Of a stretch of 15,430 nucleotides of DNA, positions 14,416 through 15,430 are shown piece after piece. The DNA is taken from contig CBFDBT010000043.1 of assembly GCA_965603115.1 (NCBI GenBank), positions 1-15,430 on the forward strand, in the 5' to 3' direction. Positions within the stretch are counted from its first letter, which is position 1; every line of letters starts with the position of its first letter. The notes under the pieces were generated by a model, which saw nothing but the letters and a program-made list of their open reading frames with translations, made no database searches and was not told where the DNA came from. This stretch comes from CBFDBT01 sp965603115. GTDB taxonomy: Bacteria > Pseudomonadota > Alphaproteobacteria > Sphingomonadales > Kordiimonadaceae. A program made the translations under genes and the position numbers.

Positions 14416-15113
14416 TATAAAAAGGGCTGTCTTTTGCTTTAGCAATATCAGGAATAAACTGGCAGATAAGCCCGCGGCGGCATACATCATGCACATGACC
14501 ATGATTTGATAGCGCGCTGCGATAAGCGGCGATGTGCCTGAAAGGATTTGTCCCGTCATCATGCCCGGCAATGATACGATGCCGACAGCGAATAATGCAT
14601 TGGTGATCGGAATGAGGGCTGCTTTCAGCGCAATGTTACGCGAATTCTTGTAAGCTCTGTTGCCATGCGCTCAGTGGCAATAGAAACGCTATTCATTGAG
14701 GCGGCGAATATCATACCGGCGATGGGGATTATAACGTGGGGTGTATACCAGACATCAAGCCTAAGTACAGCCTGAGTGATGAGCACTAGCACAGAACCAC
14801 CACCGAGGGCGATGGAGATGAAGGCCAGTGGGTAGAGAGGCTTGCGCTGGGTTTTGATGGTTCTAAGCGCTATCCAGCTTGAGACTATACACATTATAAG
14901 CAAAATAACCGAAATGAGGATAGCGCTCTCTGCGTTGAATATATAGACCAGCACATATCCAACCACTAATAATTGTACTAGCATACGCGCAAGGCCATAG
15001 AGCGTTTCTTTGTAATCATCATCCCAGCGGTGCAAAATGAAAAGTACGATAACCACAGGCAGAAAAGCGAGGGCTAAGCTCTCAAGAGGAATGGCTTGGA
15101 TTGTAGGGTTCAT
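14401..15113 (-). pseudogene. fetB: fetB-type (UPF0014) ABC permease, broken by frameshift
   Basis: From the ATG at 15113 the frame encodes an N-terminus typical of FetB/UPF0014 permeases (ESLALAFLPVVIVLFI, ARMLVQLLVVGYVLVYIF, VIIPIAGMIFAASMNSVSIA) and stops at 14625 after 162 residues. The conserved C-terminus continues in another frame from about 14649 to a TAG at 14401: KAALIPITNALFAVGIVS, LPGMMTGQILSGTSP, RYQIMVMCMM. Joined, they make about 240 residues against roughly 260 for E. coli FetB. The missing part, by alignment from memory, is about 18 residues including the conserved LALGAT coupling segment, so there seems to be a small out-of-frame deletion near 14640. FetB with the ATPase FetA exports iron; no fetA is visible here. 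A sequencing error alone would not explain the missing block. A GTG at 15197 gives a longer frame, but the ATG at 15113 fits the family better. Confidence 0.8.
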
Positions 15114-15251
15114 AAATGTCTCGCACTGCTGATGGGTGTGAGTAAAATCATTAGCATTAAAATGACTAGATGAGTATAAAATGTTGCCCCTTGGCACCTT
15201 TTCCTATAACAGAGGCCAAACGCTATTTCACACTAAGAAGGATATCGCCAA

Positions 15252-15430
15252 ATGGCAGCTTATCAATATGTCTATCAGATGCAAAAACTATCAAAGAAAT
15301 ATGATGGTGGTAAGCAGGTTCTGAATGAAATTTCTCTAAATTTTCTACCCGATGCCAAAATTGCTATCATTGGTCAAAATGGTGCTGGTAAATCGACCTT
15401 GATGAAAATCATGGCAGGGTACGATAAAGA
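15252..15430 (+). CDS. ettA: Energy-dependent translational throttle protein EttA, N-terminal part
   Basis: The frame is open from the ATG at 15252 to the right edge (59 codons). It reads MAAYQYVYQMQKLSKKY, then VLNEISLNFLPDAKIAIIG with Walker A GQNGAGKST (residues 41-49) and LMKIMAGYDK. This closely follows the start of E. coli EttA, an ABC-F ATPase that binds the ribosomal E site and gates the first elongation step according to energy status. Other ABC-F members are possible, but the short N-terminus and LMKIMAG..K pattern favour EttA. AAGGA lies 10 bases before the ATG. It is divergent from the broken fetB. Confidence 0.88.
   Translation, partial: MAAYQYVYQMQKLSKKYDGGKQVLNEISLNFLPDAKIAIIGQNGAGKSTLMKIMAGYDK

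Noticed and set aside
15114..15197. GTG start at 15197 for the fetB-type gene, adding 28 residues
   Set aside because: The added residues are hydrophilic and unlike the family N-terminus, whereas the ATG at 15113 gives the expected FetB start.
1..15430. tRNA or rRNA genes, CRISPR arrays, insertion sequences, prophage or defence genes
   Set aside because: Nothing matching these was seen on reading both strands; the only repeats are the short palindromes at 6012-6162.

Overview
The window looks like an ordinary chromosomal stretch of a free-living Gram-negative bacterium, most likely an alphaproteobacterium. The support is the mix of crotonase, family III CoA-transferase, DUF1272, DUF985 cupin and GFA genes, the good Shine-Dalgarno sites, and two short palindromes in one intergenic gap of a kind common in alphaproteobacterial genomes. 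Base composition is moderate (roughly mid-40s % G+C by eye, not computed). I see no phage genes, transposase, CRISPR array, rRNA or tRNA. Genes lie in short operons on both strands, tightly packed, with no gene-free gap above 300 bases.

Left part (1-6185), acyl-CoA and lipid-type metabolism. A leftward alpha/beta-hydrolase gene runs off the left edge; its visible domain lacks the nucleophile serine and may be the first of two domains. Divergent from it is a crotonase that lacks both catalytic glutamates of enoyl-CoA hydratase. The crotonase overlaps tail-to-tail with an amidase-signature enzyme, whose GTG start overlaps the end of an upstream membrane-protein gene. Next come a rightward family III CoA-transferase and a short-chain dehydrogenase, 8 bases apart, followed by an intergenic gap holding two REP-like palindromes.

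Middle part (6185-12778). A leftward operon carries a sodium:alanine-type symporter, a secreted NTF2/SnoaL-like protein and a 99-residue unknown with a CxxC motif. Then a rightward pair: a Cys-rich DUF1272 protein and an epoxide-hydrolase-type enzyme. A leftward DUF985 cupin follows, then rightward GST-like, GFA-like and VOC-like genes, and a leftward membrane methyltransferase. Several of these families handle electrophiles (epoxides, glutathione conjugates, formaldehyde/glutathione-type substrates), so this may be a loose detoxification neighbourhood; that is inference.

Right part (12778-15430). A Na+/phosphate-type cotransporter is preceded by a convincing Pho-box-like direct repeat and -10 element, and followed 10 bases later by a 77-residue coiled-coil protein and a strong hairpin terminator. 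Beyond it lies a leftward fetB-type ABC permease gene broken by a frameshift, apparently with a small deletion, and then the start of ettA, which runs off the right edge.

I did not find a clearly novel multi-gene system. The best leads are the degenerate, possibly tandem hydrolase, the PhoB-type control of the phosphate transporter with its small helical partner gene, the broken fetB, and several enzymes missing the usual catalytic or metal-binding residues.
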